Shown here: piece by piece, positions 11,515 through 19,598 of the stretch
Numbering within the stretch: position 1 is the stretch's first letter
Layout of the letters: each line of letters opens with the position of its first letter
Virus record (IMG/VR): IMGVR_UViG_3300018048_000058
Span: 1 to 23,941 of that record
Origin: a virus
Length of the DNA stretch: 23,941 bases
Reading direction: 5' to 3' (one strand)
The notes under the pieces: model-generated
Database searches by the model: none
What the model was told of the DNA's origin: nothing
Seen by the model: the letters and a program-made list of their open reading frames with translations, nothing else
Translations under genes and position numbers: made by a program

Positions 11515-11686
11515 AAAGAAGTCGACTGTAAACAAAGCCGGTAACTATACGAAGCCGACTATGCGTAAGAGGCTTTTCGAGAAGATTAAAGCTGGTACTA
11601 AAGGTGGTAAAGCCGGACAATGGTCTGCTCGGAAAGCCCAGCTTCTTGCAAAAGAATACAAAGCTAAAGGTGGAGGCTATAAGTAA
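11492..11686 (+). CDS. Small basic protein with WSARKA motif, 64 aa
   Basis: The start at 11492 (MPRKTTTKKKSTVNKAGNYT) is chosen because AAAGGAGATGATA precedes it; the frame is open further upstream within the previous gene. The C-terminal KAGQWSARKAQLLAKEYKA with GGGYK is a pattern I recall in many small phage and viral proteins of unknown function. About 31 percent Lys plus Arg (20 of 64). Probably binds nucleic acid. Its stop shares a base with the next ATG. Confidence 0.75.
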   Translation: MPRKTTTKKKSTVNKAGNYTKPTMRKRLFEKIKAGTKGGKAGQWSARKAQLLAKEYKAKGGGYK

Positions 11687-11928
11687 TGGCTTTAAAAGAG
11701 TCTCAAAGAAGTCTTAGACGTTGGACAAAACAAAAATGGACAACAGCTAGTGGTAAAAAATCTAGTGAAACAGGTGAAGTATATGCACCTAAAAAGACTA
11801 TTGAAAAATTAAAGTCTACTCCTTCAGGTAGAAAGAAACTTGCAGCAGCCACTAAAAAGAAAAGAGCAGCTACAAGAAAAGGTAAGCAACATGCAAAGCA
11901 TGGGTTACATAAAGGTAAGAAAAGATAA
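11686..11928 (+). CDS. Small basic protein with WTKQKW motif, 80 aa
   Basis: LRRWTKQKWTTASGKKSSET followed by GEVYAPKKTIEKLKS and a very basic tail (KKKRAATRKGKQHAKHG). 27 of 80 residues are Lys or Arg. This small 'W-T-x-Q-x-W...' protein is recalled from many marine phages, function unknown; a histone-like or DNA-condensing role is a guess. It overlaps both neighbours by one base (TAATG), a sign of translational coupling. Confidence 0.75.
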   Translation: MALKESQRSLRRWTKQKWTTASGKKSSETGEVYAPKKTIEKLKSTPSGRKKLAAATKKKRAATRKGKQHAKHGLHKGKKR

Positions 11929-12176
11929 TGAAAGAAGGTTATATAACAAGGACTTCCTCAACCATACCTTTTGGATATGAGTTGGATGAAGAGACTGATT
12001 CTTTTCTTAGACCTATAGAAGAAGAATTAAAAGTATTAAAAGAAGTTACAGAAGCAGTATTTCATGGTGAAATTAGTCTAGGTATTGGAGTAGATTGGTT
12101 AGAGGCAGAGACAGGACGTAAAATGTCTAGACCCGGATTGAAAAAACACGTAGACAAAGTATATGGACGAAAATAA
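11928..12176 (+). CDS. Hypothetical protein, 82 aa
   Basis: Not recognised. Unlike its neighbours it is acidic in the first half (YELDEETDSFLRPIEEELKV) and then carries a helix, then a basic end with EAETGRKMSRPGLKKHVDKV. The second half (GVDWLEAETGRKMSRPGLKK) has the feel of a helix-turn-helix. Overlaps the large terminase gene by 14 bases. It could be a further accessory to packaging. Confidence 0.7.
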   Translation: MKEGYITRTSSTIPFGYELDEETDSFLRPIEEELKVLKEVTEAVFHGEISLGIGVDWLEAETGRKMSRPGLKKHVDKVYGRK

Positions 12177-13809
12177 AAATAATTCAAAAAAATACTTGAC
12201 AAATCCTGATGGGAGTTATATACTAAAGAAAGATGGTACACCAAGGCTTAGACCCGGTAGACCTAAAAATTCAGAGCTATCTGGACTTAAGTTGGCTTTA
12301 CAAGCAAAAAAGAAGTTAACTAAAAAGAATCAGAAAGTTAAAAAGCTAACAAGAAGTTTAGCTAGAGTCAAGAAAGAACTTGACGAAGAAAAAAAAGTTT
12401 TAACATCTAATGTTTTAACTGAGTCAGAAACTAAAAAGTTACCTGACCCTATACAAAAACATATAGATGAAACAGGTTCTTATGTGGCTTTTATGCCTAA
12501 TGAAGGACCTCAAACAGACTTTCTAGCTGCTGCTGAAAAAGATGTACTTTACGGTGGAGCAGCAGGAGGTGGTAAAAGTTTTGCAATGTTAATAGACCCA
12601 TTGCGATATTGCCACATACCAGAGCATAGAGCTTTGATACTTAGAAGGTCTATGCCAGAACTTAGAGAGATTATAGATAAATCTCGAGAACTTTATCCTA
12701 GAGCCTTTAAAGGTGCTAAGTTTAAAGAAGTAGAAAAGTTATGGCAGTTCCCTAGTGGAGCAAAGATTGAGTTTGGGTTCTTGGAACGAGATGCAGATGT
12801 TTATCGTTATCAAGGACAAGCGTACAGTTGGATAGGGTTTGATGAGATAACTCACTTACCTACAGAGTTTGGATGGAACTACTTAGCATCACGTTTAAGA
12901 ACTACCAATCCAGAACTTAAAACATATCTAAGATGTACAGCTAACCCGGGTGGTGTTGGTGCTGCTTGGGTTAAAAAAAGATACGTAGAACCTGCAGAAC
13001 ATAATAAAAGTTTTATAGGTAAAGACGGTCTTACTAGAAAGTTTATACCAGCTAAGTTACAGGATAATCCATACTTAGCAGAAGATGGTGAATACGAAAG
13101 GATGCTACAGTCCTTACCAGCAGTTCAAAGAAAACAACTGCTAGAAGGTAACTGGGACATAAATGAAGGAGCAGCCTTTGCTGAGTTTGAACCTCCGATT
13201 CACGTCATACCACCTTTCGAGTTACCGGGGTGGTGGGAAAGAGTTAAAGCAGTAGACTATGGTTATGCTGCTGAAAGTTGTTGCTTATGGGCTGCTATCG
13301 ACCCTGAAGACAAAACCATTATTATATATAGAGAATTATACAAAAAAGGTTTAACAGGCGAAGCTCTAGGCGACATTATCACCGAAATGGAAGATAATGA
13401 AATAAAGTCCATAACTGGTGTACTAGATACAGCAGCTTGGTCAAGGACTGGATATACTGGTCCTACTATTGGTGAAATCTTAGTTAATAAAGGACATAAA
13501 CTAAGAAGAGCTGATAAGAATAGAATAGCAGGTAAAGCTCAAATACATGAGCATTTACGGATTAATACAAATACTGGAAGACCTAGATTGCAGATATTTA
13601 ATACATGTCCCAATCTAATTAAAGAACTTCAAAGTCTTCCGTTATCTAAGAGTAACCCTGAAGATGTGGATACTCATGCTGCTGACCATGCTTATGATGC
13701 TTTAAGGTATCTAATTATGAGTAGACCAAGAATGGACCATCCTCATGATAGGATGTTAAGAATAAAAGAAGATTTATATAAACCTGCTGACACAGGATTT
13801 GGTTATTAG
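12163..13809 (+). CDS. Terminase large subunit
   Basis: 548 residues; ATP-driven motor and nuclease that packages and cuts the genome. Walker A GGAAGGGKS (131-139), Walker B WIGFDE (223-228), coupling motif TANPGG (259-264), and RNase H-like nuclease acidic residues at D365 (AVDYG), D422 (LDTAAW) and D509/D512 (DHAYDALRY). Before the ATPase lies an N-terminal extension of about 105 residues with an AT-hook-like RLRPGRPKN (28-36) and a basic coiled coil (48-79). No clear ribosome binding site; the 14-base overlap with the previous gene suggests coupling. Identity is certain; the phage subfamily is not. Confidence 0.97.
   Translation: MDENKNNSKKYLTNPDGSYILKKDGTPRLRPGRPKNSELSGLKLALQAKKKLTKKNQKVKKLTRSLARVKKELDEEKKVLTSNVLTESETKKLPDPIQKHIDETGSYVAFMPNEGPQTDFLAAAEKDVLYGGAAGGGKSFAMLIDPLRYCHIPEHRALILRRSMPELREIIDKSRELYPRAFKGAKFKEVEKLWQFPSGAKIEFGFLERDADVYRYQGQAYSWIGFDEITHLPTEFGWNYLASRLRTTNPELKTYLRCTANPGGVGAAWVKKRYVEPAEHNKSFIGKDGLTRKFIPAKLQDNPYLAEDGEYERMLQSLPAVQRKQLLEGNWDINEGAAFAEFEPPIHVIPPFELPGWWERVKAVDYGYAAESCCLWAAIDPEDKTIIIYRELYKKGLTGEALGDIITEMEDNEIKSITGVLDTAAWSRTGYTGPTIGEILVNKGHKLRRADKNRIAGKAQIHEHLRINTNTGRPRLQIFNTCPNLIKELQSLPLSKSNPEDVDTHAADHAYDALRYLIMSRPRMDHPHDRMLRIKEDLYKPADTGFGY
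12196..12224 (+). promoter_or_regulatory. Possible internal promoter at the start of the large terminase gene
   Basis: TTGACA (12196-12201), 17 bp, TATACT (12219-12224): the same two hexamers and spacing as the promoter at 10232-10260. It lies inside coding sequence, so it may be chance. Confidence 0.35.
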
Positions 13810-13824
13810 TAGTCTAAAGGACTA
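13810..13824 (+). promoter_or_regulatory. TAGTC/GACTA stem-loop before the portal gene
   Basis: TAGTC (13810-13814), loop TAAAG, GACTA (13820-13824), just after the large terminase stop. The AAAGGA ribosome binding site lies in and beside the loop. Third example of this stem-loop in the rightward cluster. Confidence 0.45.
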
Positions 13825-13829
13825 AAATT

Positions 13830-16040
13830 ATGGCAGAAGATAACACATTTTTAAATGCTGATAACATCTACGAAGAAGTAGAAGGTGAGTCTGGAAAGAA
13901 TTTAAACATACCAGAAGACCAACAAAGAAACTTAATAGGTATTATTCAAGGTAGGTTTGCTCAAGCAGAAGATGCTAGAGAAACTGATGAAAGAAGATGG
14001 TTACGTGCATACGAAAACTATAGAGGTTTATATAACAAGTCAATAAAATTTAGAGACTCTGAAAAGTCTCGGGTATTTGTAAAAGTTACCAAGACTAAAG
14101 TACTCGCTGCTTTTGGTCAGTTAGTAGATGTTATCTTTGGTACAGGTAAATTCCCAATAGGAATTAGTGAAACTAAAATACCTGAAGGTGAAACAAATTA
14201 CGCACACTTAGATATTTCAAATCCTGTTCCGGGAATAGAAACTACAGAAACTGAAATACCAGATGATATTGGTAATAGAGAAGGTGCTAATATAAATCCT
14301 TATGATGTTGGTTATGAAGGAGATGGTAAAACTTTAAAACCCGGTGCTACTTTTTATAATGGCATATTTGAAGATAGTCTTGAAGACCAAGCTGAAGAAG
14401 CTGGTATACTTGTAGATGGTGCTAGTCCTGACCCACAAGTATTAGAAATAAGTCCTGCACAAAAAGCTGCAAGACGAATGGAAAAACTTATCCATGACCA
14501 AATAGAAGAGTCTAATGGTTCTTCAGAAATAAGAAATGCTTTACTTGAAGCAGCTTTACTCGGTACTGGAATTATGAAAGGACCATTTAATGTAAATAAA
14601 AAATTACATAAATGGGACACAGAAGAAGATGGTACAAGAACTTATAATCCTTTAGAAGTTAGAGTACCTAGAATAGAATTTGTAAGTTGCTGGGATTTTT
14701 ATCCAGACCCTACAGCAACTACTATGGATGAATGTGAATACATTATTCATAGACATAAAATGAATAAGAGTCAGTTAAGGCAGTTACGTAATATGCCTTA
14801 TTTTGATGAAGATGCAATACGTGCAACAATTCAAATGGGTCCTAATTACGTAGAAAAAGATTTTGAGTATTCCTTAAAAGATGATGCTAGAGCTGATGAA
14901 GATTATCAAAGTAACTTTGAAGTTTTAGAATACTGGGGAATCATGGATGCAGAATATGCAAAAGAAGTAGGTATTGACTTACCTGATTCTGTAGATGATT
15001 TAGATGAAGTACAAGTAAATGTATGGACATGTGGACATCAAGTATTAAGAGCTGTAATAAATCCATTCACTCCTTACAGAATACCTTATCATGCTTTCCC
15101 ATACGAAAGAAATCCTTATAACTTCTTTGGTATTGGTGTAGCAGAAAATATGGATGACAGTCAGCAAATTATGAACGGTCATGCAAGAATGGCTGTAGAT
15201 AATTTAGCAATGGCTGGTTCTTTGGTATTTGATGTAGATGAGTCTGCTTTAGTTGGTGGACAATCAATGGAAATATATCCGGGTAAAATATTTAGAAGAC
15301 AAGCTGGAATGCCGGGACAAGCTATACACGGTTTAAAGTTTCCTAATACAGCACCAGAGAACATGATGATGTTTGATAAGTTTAGACAACTTGCAGACGA
15401 ACAAACAGGTATACCTAGTTATTCACACGGACAAACAGGTGTTCAAAGTATGACAAGGACTGCTTCAGGTATGTCAATGTTACTTGGAGCATCAAGTTTA
15501 AATATTAAAACAGTTATCAAAAACCTTGATGACTTTTTATTGAAACCTTTAGGTGAAGCTTACTTCCAATGGAACATGCAGTTCTTAGAAGCTAACCTAG
15601 ACGTTAAAGGTGATTTAGAAGTTAAAGCTACTGGAACAAATAGCTTGATGCAAAAAGAAGTAAGAAGTCAAAGATTGACTATGTTCTTACAAACTGCACA
15701 AAATCCTGCAGTTGCTCCATTTGTTAAGATTTCTAAACTAATAAGTGAACTAGCCTACAGCTTAGATTTAGACCCTGATGAAATACTCAATGACCCGGAA
15801 GAAGCTGCAATAATGGCACAAATAATAGGAATGCAAAATGCTGGACAAACAATTAGCGAGGAGACTCAACCTCTTGGTGGGCAACAAGGAGCTATGGGAG
15901 GCATTCAAGGAACACCTGAACAACCTCAAGAACTTGGAGTTACAGGCACTGGTGGTGGCAACATCGGAATCGGAAATGTTCCGGTTGCAGGGGAAAGTGA
16001 ATTCTCTGGTACGCCTAGAGCAGTTGGACCTACAGGTTAA
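13830..16040 (+). CDS. Portal protein
   Basis: 736 residues, directly after the large terminase, the size and position of podovirus portals (P22 gp1 is about 725). Recognisable elements: RWLRAYENYRGLY near residue 50, RVFVKVTKTKVLAAFGQLVD, EFVSCWDFYPDPTA, the segment AENMDDSQQIMNGHARMAVD, and MTRTASGMSMLLGA near residue 540. These are common to the portal type with a long C-terminal barrel. The last 70 residues are Gly/Gln/Pro-rich and probably disordered. Forms the dodecameric channel for DNA at one capsid vertex. Assignment rests on position, length and pattern. Confidence 0.88.
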   Translation: MAEDNTFLNADNIYEEVEGESGKNLNIPEDQQRNLIGIIQGRFAQAEDARETDERRWLRAYENYRGLYNKSIKFRDSEKSRVFVKVTKTKVLAAFGQLVDVIFGTGKFPIGISETKIPEGETNYAHLDISNPVPGIETTETEIPDDIGNREGANINPYDVGYEGDGKTLKPGATFYNGIFEDSLEDQAEEAGILVDGASPDPQVLEISPAQKAARRMEKLIHDQIEESNGSSEIRNALLEAALLGTGIMKGPFNVNKKLHKWDTEEDGTRTYNPLEVRVPRIEFVSCWDFYPDPTATTMDECEYIIHRHKMNKSQLRQLRNMPYFDEDAIRATIQMGPNYVEKDFEYSLKDDARADEDYQSNFEVLEYWGIMDAEYAKEVGIDLPDSVDDLDEVQVNVWTCGHQVLRAVINPFTPYRIPYHAFPYERNPYNFFGIGVAENMDDSQQIMNGHARMAVDNLAMAGSLVFDVDESALVGGQSMEIYPGKIFRRQAGMPGQAIHGLKFPNTAPENMMMFDKFRQLADEQTGIPSYSHGQTGVQSMTRTASGMSMLLGASSLNIKTVIKNLDDFLLKPLGEAYFQWNMQFLEANLDVKGDLEVKATGTNSLMQKEVRSQRLTMFLQTAQNPAVAPFVKISKLISELAYSLDLDPDEILNDPEEAAIMAQIIGMQNAGQTISEETQPLGGQQGAMGGIQGTPEQPQELGVTGTGGGNIGIGNVPVAGESEFSGTPRAVGPTG

Positions 16041-16072
16041 AGAAGCATTAAACAGAAAAGAGGAGATATAGT

Positions 16073-16249
16073 ATGTTAAATTTTATACAAACAATAAATG
16101 AATGGATAGCTGTAATACCAACTATAGTTATGGGTGCATCTTTAATATGTGCTTTAACACCTACACCAAAAGATGATGCAATTGTAGGAAAAATATATAA
16201 AATTTTAGATTGGTGTGCATTAAACGTAGGAAAAGCCAAGGAAAAATAA
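16073..16249 (+). CDS. Small membrane protein, 58 aa; possible holin
   Basis: MLNFIQTINEWIAVIPTIVM continues into GASLICALTPTPKDDAIVGK, giving one transmembrane stretch at about 11-29, then a LTPTPKDD turn and an amphipathic C-terminal helix. The 'TPTPxDDxIxGK' tail recurs from memory in short membrane proteins near phage structural or lysis genes, some labelled holins. GAGGAGATATA precedes the ATG. With only one membrane span and no endolysin in view, the holin label stays tentative. Confidence 0.7.
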   Translation: MLNFIQTINEWIAVIPTIVMGASLICALTPTPKDDAIVGKIYKILDWCALNVGKAKEK

Positions 16250-16250
16250 A

Positions 16251-17228
16251 ATGTTACAAGCTGATAAAGAAAGATATAAAATGGAAAATGGTGGTTCAAT
16301 GCTTGGAGACCTAGATAAAGATGGAAAACTTTCTGGTTATGAAAAAGCTAGACAAGATGCTATTGAAGAAAACATGAGAGAACAATATGTTATAGGTGGT
16401 CTAGCTAGAATATTATCTAAATCAGTAATTAAAAAACTTAAAAATCTTAAAGCTAAAGCAAACAAAATAGATAAAGATGGAAGTTTAAAAAATCCTAAAG
16501 ATGCTATAAAGTTTCAAGATGAATCTATTAAAGTATACGAAGAATTAATAGATAAAGGATTATCTGCAGATGAAGCTACAAAAGCTTTACAAGATGCATT
16601 AAAAATAAAAGTGGGAATGAATGAAGGTGGTCCTATGGATATGGACGACCAAATGATGATGGTTATGACACCACCAATGGAATCTGAAATGGAATCAGAC
16701 GATGACATGGAAGATGGATACACAAGATTTATAATGGAAGAAGCATTAACAGAAGATGAAGAAGATATGCTTATGTCCAAACTAGAACAAGATGAGGAAC
16801 TAGCTATGCTATTTGATAAAGTCATAGACGTTGCTCAAGAATTTGCTGGAGCTGGTCCTGTTGAAGGTCCGGGTTCAGGAGTCTCTGACAGTATACCTGC
16901 TAGGTTATCTGATGGAGAATTTGTCTTTACTGCAAAAGCTGTAGAAGAAATCGGAGCTGATAAATTAATGGCTATGATGAAAGACGCTGAAGCTAAAGCA
17001 GATGAAAGACAACCGCTTCAAACTGGTGGAGCAATAGGAGAAGAAGAAACTATGGCTACTAAAACTCCAATGACTGAACAAGTTATTAGAGTTGAAAAAG
17101 GTCCACAGACTGAACAAGTAGGTGTAGGTGGTTCTCTCCTTGATTCTGTACGTGAAGAAGAAAATCCTCTTTATGAGGAAATGGCTTTTAAACGTCCACC
17201 GGTACATGGAGCAGGATATGGAAGATAA
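16251..17228 (+). CDS. Acidic structural protein with an EF-hand loop
   Basis: 325 residues, between portal and scaffold. Residues 20-31 (DLDKDGKLSGYE) fit the 12-residue EF-hand calcium loop at positions 1, 3, 5, 6, 8 and 12. The middle is rich in Met and acidic residues. Residues around 204-235 hold GPGSGVSDSIPARLSDGEFV, a motif shared from memory with virion-associated proteins of many marine phages. Likely a capsid- or portal-associated protein, perhaps an internal core protein. The function is inferred only from neighbours. AAGGA precedes the ATG. Confidence 0.75.
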   Translation: MLQADKERYKMENGGSMLGDLDKDGKLSGYEKARQDAIEENMREQYVIGGLARILSKSVIKKLKNLKAKANKIDKDGSLKNPKDAIKFQDESIKVYEELIDKGLSADEATKALQDALKIKVGMNEGGPMDMDDQMMMVMTPPMESEMESDDDMEDGYTRFIMEEALTEDEEDMLMSKLEQDEELAMLFDKVIDVAQEFAGAGPVEGPGSGVSDSIPARLSDGEFVFTAKAVEEIGADKLMAMMKDAEAKADERQPLQTGGAIGEEETMATKTPMTEQVIRVEKGPQTEQVGVGGSLLDSVREEENPLYEEMAFKRPPVHGAGYGR

Positions 17229-17342
17229 AGCTACCTGAATTAATTACTCAGCCCTTTATCATAATAATAACCGAAAGGCTACCTTTACAAGAACAAGCCC
17301 TGCATAGTCGACAATAGCAGCTACCTTGTTAAACGAAGCCCT
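17229..17342 (+). repeat. Threefold (A/G)GCTACCT...AGCCCT repeat before the scaffold gene
   Basis: Three copies, at 17229-17255, 17277-17301 and 17319-17342, each starting with GCTACCT and ending with AGCCCT, with different spacers. Copy 2 can pair GGCT with AGCC. The scaffold ribosome binding site context GAGTAGGAG (17344-17351... into the ATG at 17360) carries GTAG, complementary to the CTAC of each copy. A role in translational control or transcript stability is possible. Confidence 0.6.
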
Positions 17343-17359
17343 GAGTAGGAGAATAGAAA

Positions 17360-18244
17360 ATGACTAATACAGTCCAAAAAGAGGATACGCCAAATCCTTA
17401 TAATGCAAAAAAATCATGGCACCAAGGTGAAGATAAACCTTTTAAATCTGCAGATGATGGTCTCTTTTTTGAAGAACCAACTGACAGAAATAAATTGTTT
17501 GATACCGATGACATAACTGAAGTAAATGCTGAAGGAAGTGTTAGACAAGAAAATTTGGAAATTGAAAAGGATACTCCTTACAAAAAACCAGATTACAAAA
17601 AAAGGTATGACGATTTAAAAAAACATTATGATGCAAAACTTAATGAGTTTAAAAGCAGAGAAGAAGAGTTATTAAATCAGGTAAAACAACCTGAATATAA
17701 AGCTCCAAAAACTGAAGAAGAACTCGAAAGATTTAAAAATGATTATCCTGATGTTTATGAAGTTGTAGAAACAGTTGCACATTTACAATCGGAGTCTAAA
17801 GCAAAAGTTCTAGAAGAACGCCTTAGTAAACTCCAAGAGAGAGAAAATCAACTGATACGACAAGATGCAGAAAAAAGGTTAATGGAAAGACATCCTGATT
17901 TTGAAGATATCAGAAACAGTGACGACTTTCATGGTTGGGCAAAAGAACAGCCTAAGTCTATTCAAGATTGGATATACAATAATGCTGACGATGCTGACCT
18001 AGCCTCACGTGCTTTAGATTTGTTTAAAAAAGATTTTGGTATTGAACCTACAAAGACTAAGTCATCTTCTAAACAGACTAGACAATCTGCTGCAGATATG
18101 GTTTCTACAAAAACTACAAGTGTAGAACCAAAGCAAAAGAAAGTATGGTCTGAAAAGGAGATTGCTGCTATGAGTATAGATGAGTTTGATAGATACGAAA
18201 GTGAAATCAGCGAAGCTATGCAAGAAGGCAGAATCGTAAAGTAA
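17360..18244 (+). CDS. Capsid scaffolding protein
   Basis: 294 residues directly before the major capsid gene, as in T7 (gp9) and similar phages. Highly charged and largely helical: a disordered acidic N-terminus, a coiled coil (KKRYDDLKKHYDAKLNEF onwards, and EERLSKLQERENQLIRQ), and a C-terminal helix with EKEIAAMSIDEFDRYESEI, the likely capsid-binding end. It would line the procapsid and be removed before packaging. Assigned by composition and position, not by a signature motif. Confidence 0.82.
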   Translation: MTNTVQKEDTPNPYNAKKSWHQGEDKPFKSADDGLFFEEPTDRNKLFDTDDITEVNAEGSVRQENLEIEKDTPYKKPDYKKRYDDLKKHYDAKLNEFKSREEELLNQVKQPEYKAPKTEEELERFKNDYPDVYEVVETVAHLQSESKAKVLEERLSKLQERENQLIRQDAEKRLMERHPDFEDIRNSDDFHGWAKEQPKSIQDWIYNNADDADLASRALDLFKKDFGIEPTKTKSSSKQTRQSAADMVSTKTTSVEPKQKKVWSEKEIAAMSIDEFDRYESEISEAMQEGRIVK

Positions 18245-18276
18245 ACTATATTAATTAACTTAAAGGAGAATGTATC

Positions 18277-19245
18277 ATGGCTCAATATTTTGAACCCGCA
18301 ACTGATACCGATGCTAACTTTGCTAACTCCGTAAGTGGACAAAATAATAGTTTCTTCCTACCTTCGATATACTCTAAAAAGGTTCTAAACTTCTTTAGAA
18401 AGGCATCGGTAGTTGAAGCTATTACTAACACCGACTATGCTGGTGAGATTTCTGCTTATGGAGACTCAGTAAAGATTATCAAGGAACCTACCATTACTGT
18501 GTATGATTACACAAGAGGTAGTGACACAACATCAACTAAACTAACAGACCAAGAGATTACATTGGTTGTTGACAGTGCTAAAGCTTTCAAATTCATCGTA
18601 GATGATATTGAAACAAATATGTCACATGTAAACTTTAAAGAAGTAGCTTCAAGCTCTGCAGCTTACTCTTTAAAAGATTCATATGACGCTGCTGTACTTT
18701 CTACAATGTTCTCAGGCGTGTCTGCTTCATCACCTGACCATGTCATTGGTGCTGATGCTGCTGCTGGTTCTGCTGGTGTAGGCGAAACAACTGCTTCTGT
18801 AGACTTAGGTGTTGCTTCTGAAGTTGACCCTCTAGACTTAATGGCTAGAATGGCTAGACTTCTTGACGACCAATCAGTCCCAGAAGAAAACAGATGGTTC
18901 GTTGCATCTCCTGATTTTTACGAAGAACTATCACAAAGTGGTTCTAAGTTATTATCAGTAGATTTTAACGCTGGTCAAGGCTCAATCAGAAATGGTTTAG
19001 TTTCAAGTGGAAAATTAAGAGGCTTTGATATGTATAAGTCTAATAACATACCTTCAGTTTCAACTGCTACAGGTCAATGTTTAGGCGGACACATGTCATC
19101 CACAGCAACTGCTAACACAATTTTATCAACAGAAGTAATTAGAGACCCTAGTTCTTTTGGTGATATTGTTAGAGGTTTACATGTCTATGGTGCGAAAGTA
19201 CTTAGAGATGATGCTATGGTTAAAGCTTTCTACACAATTGACTAA
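18277..19245 (+). CDS. Major capsid protein
   Basis: 322 residues. MAQYFEPATDTDANFANSVS, then FFLPSIYSKKVLNFFRKASV, and later ITVYDYTRGSDTT and NRWFVASPDFYEELSQSG, a pattern seen in HK97-fold major capsid proteins of podoviruses, including marine T7-like types. It has a strong ribosome binding site (AAAGGAGAATG) and is followed by a hairpin terminator, both fitting high expression. It assembles the icosahedral shell on the scaffold encoded just upstream. Confidence 0.9.
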   Translation: MAQYFEPATDTDANFANSVSGQNNSFFLPSIYSKKVLNFFRKASVVEAITNTDYAGEISAYGDSVKIIKEPTITVYDYTRGSDTTSTKLTDQEITLVVDSAKAFKFIVDDIETNMSHVNFKEVASSSAAYSLKDSYDAAVLSTMFSGVSASSPDHVIGADAAAGSAGVGETTASVDLGVASEVDPLDLMARMARLLDDQSVPEENRWFVASPDFYEELSQSGSKLLSVDFNAGQGSIRNGLVSSGKLRGFDMYKSNNIPSVSTATGQCLGGHMSSTATANTILSTEVIRDPSSFGDIVRGLHVYGAKVLRDDAMVKAFYTID

Positions 19246-19255
19246 TAATCAATAC

Positions 19256-19286
19256 GGGGAGGTCTTAATTGACCTCTCCAACTTTT
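19256..19286 (+). terminator. Terminator-like hairpin after the capsid gene
   Basis: GGGGAGGTC (19256-19264) pairs with GACCTCTCC (19271-19279), 9 bp with one G-U, 6-nt loop, followed by AAC and TTTT (19283-19286). The T run is short, so it is likely leaky. T7 also has its main terminator after the capsid gene. Confidence 0.65.
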
Positions 19287-19306
19287 AAGACACAGGGAGA
19301 TAAAGA

Positions 19307-19453
19307 ATGAAAGGCGATTACAAAAACGACATGGGAAATAAAGCTGCTAGAAGAGAATTAAAATATGGTGGCGGTAAAATGTCAAAAAGAAAAATGTATA
19401 AGCATGGTGGTAAAGCTATGAAAAATGCTATGCCAAAAGCTAAACCTTGCTAA
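19307..19453 (+). CDS. Small basic protein, 48 aa
   Basis: MKGDYKNDMGNKAARRELKY, then GGGKMSKRKMYKHGGKAMKN and a short end with Pro and Cys. Lys- and Gly-rich, with no hydrophobic core. AGGGAGATAAAG precedes the ATG. Similar tiny proteins occur beside capsid genes of marine phages, from memory. It may be a virion decoration or DNA-binding peptide; function unknown. Confidence 0.6.
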   Translation: MKGDYKNDMGNKAARRELKYGGGKMSKRKMYKHGGKAMKNAMPKAKPC

Positions 19454-19454
19454 G

Positions 19455-19598
19455 ATGAAAGTTAAAGCACCTAAAGGTTATCACTGGATGAAATCCGGTA
19501 AAACATATAAATTAATGAAACATTCAGGTAAGTTTGTTAAACATAAAGGTGCAAGTTTAACAGCTAATTTTGAGATTCAAAAGGTACATAAAAAATAA
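19455..19598 (+). CDS. Small conserved basic protein, 47 aa
   Basis: MKVKAPKGYHWMKSGKTYKL, then MKHSGKFVKHKGASLTANFE. The 'PKGYHWM...KHKGASLxAxF' pattern is one I recall from many marine phages, unannotated. It starts right after the stop of the previous gene, and its stop overlaps the next ATG (TAATG), so it is translationally coupled to the tail tube A-like gene. Confidence 0.65.
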   Translation: MKVKAPKGYHWMKSGKTYKLMKHSGKFVKHKGASLTANFEIQKVHKK

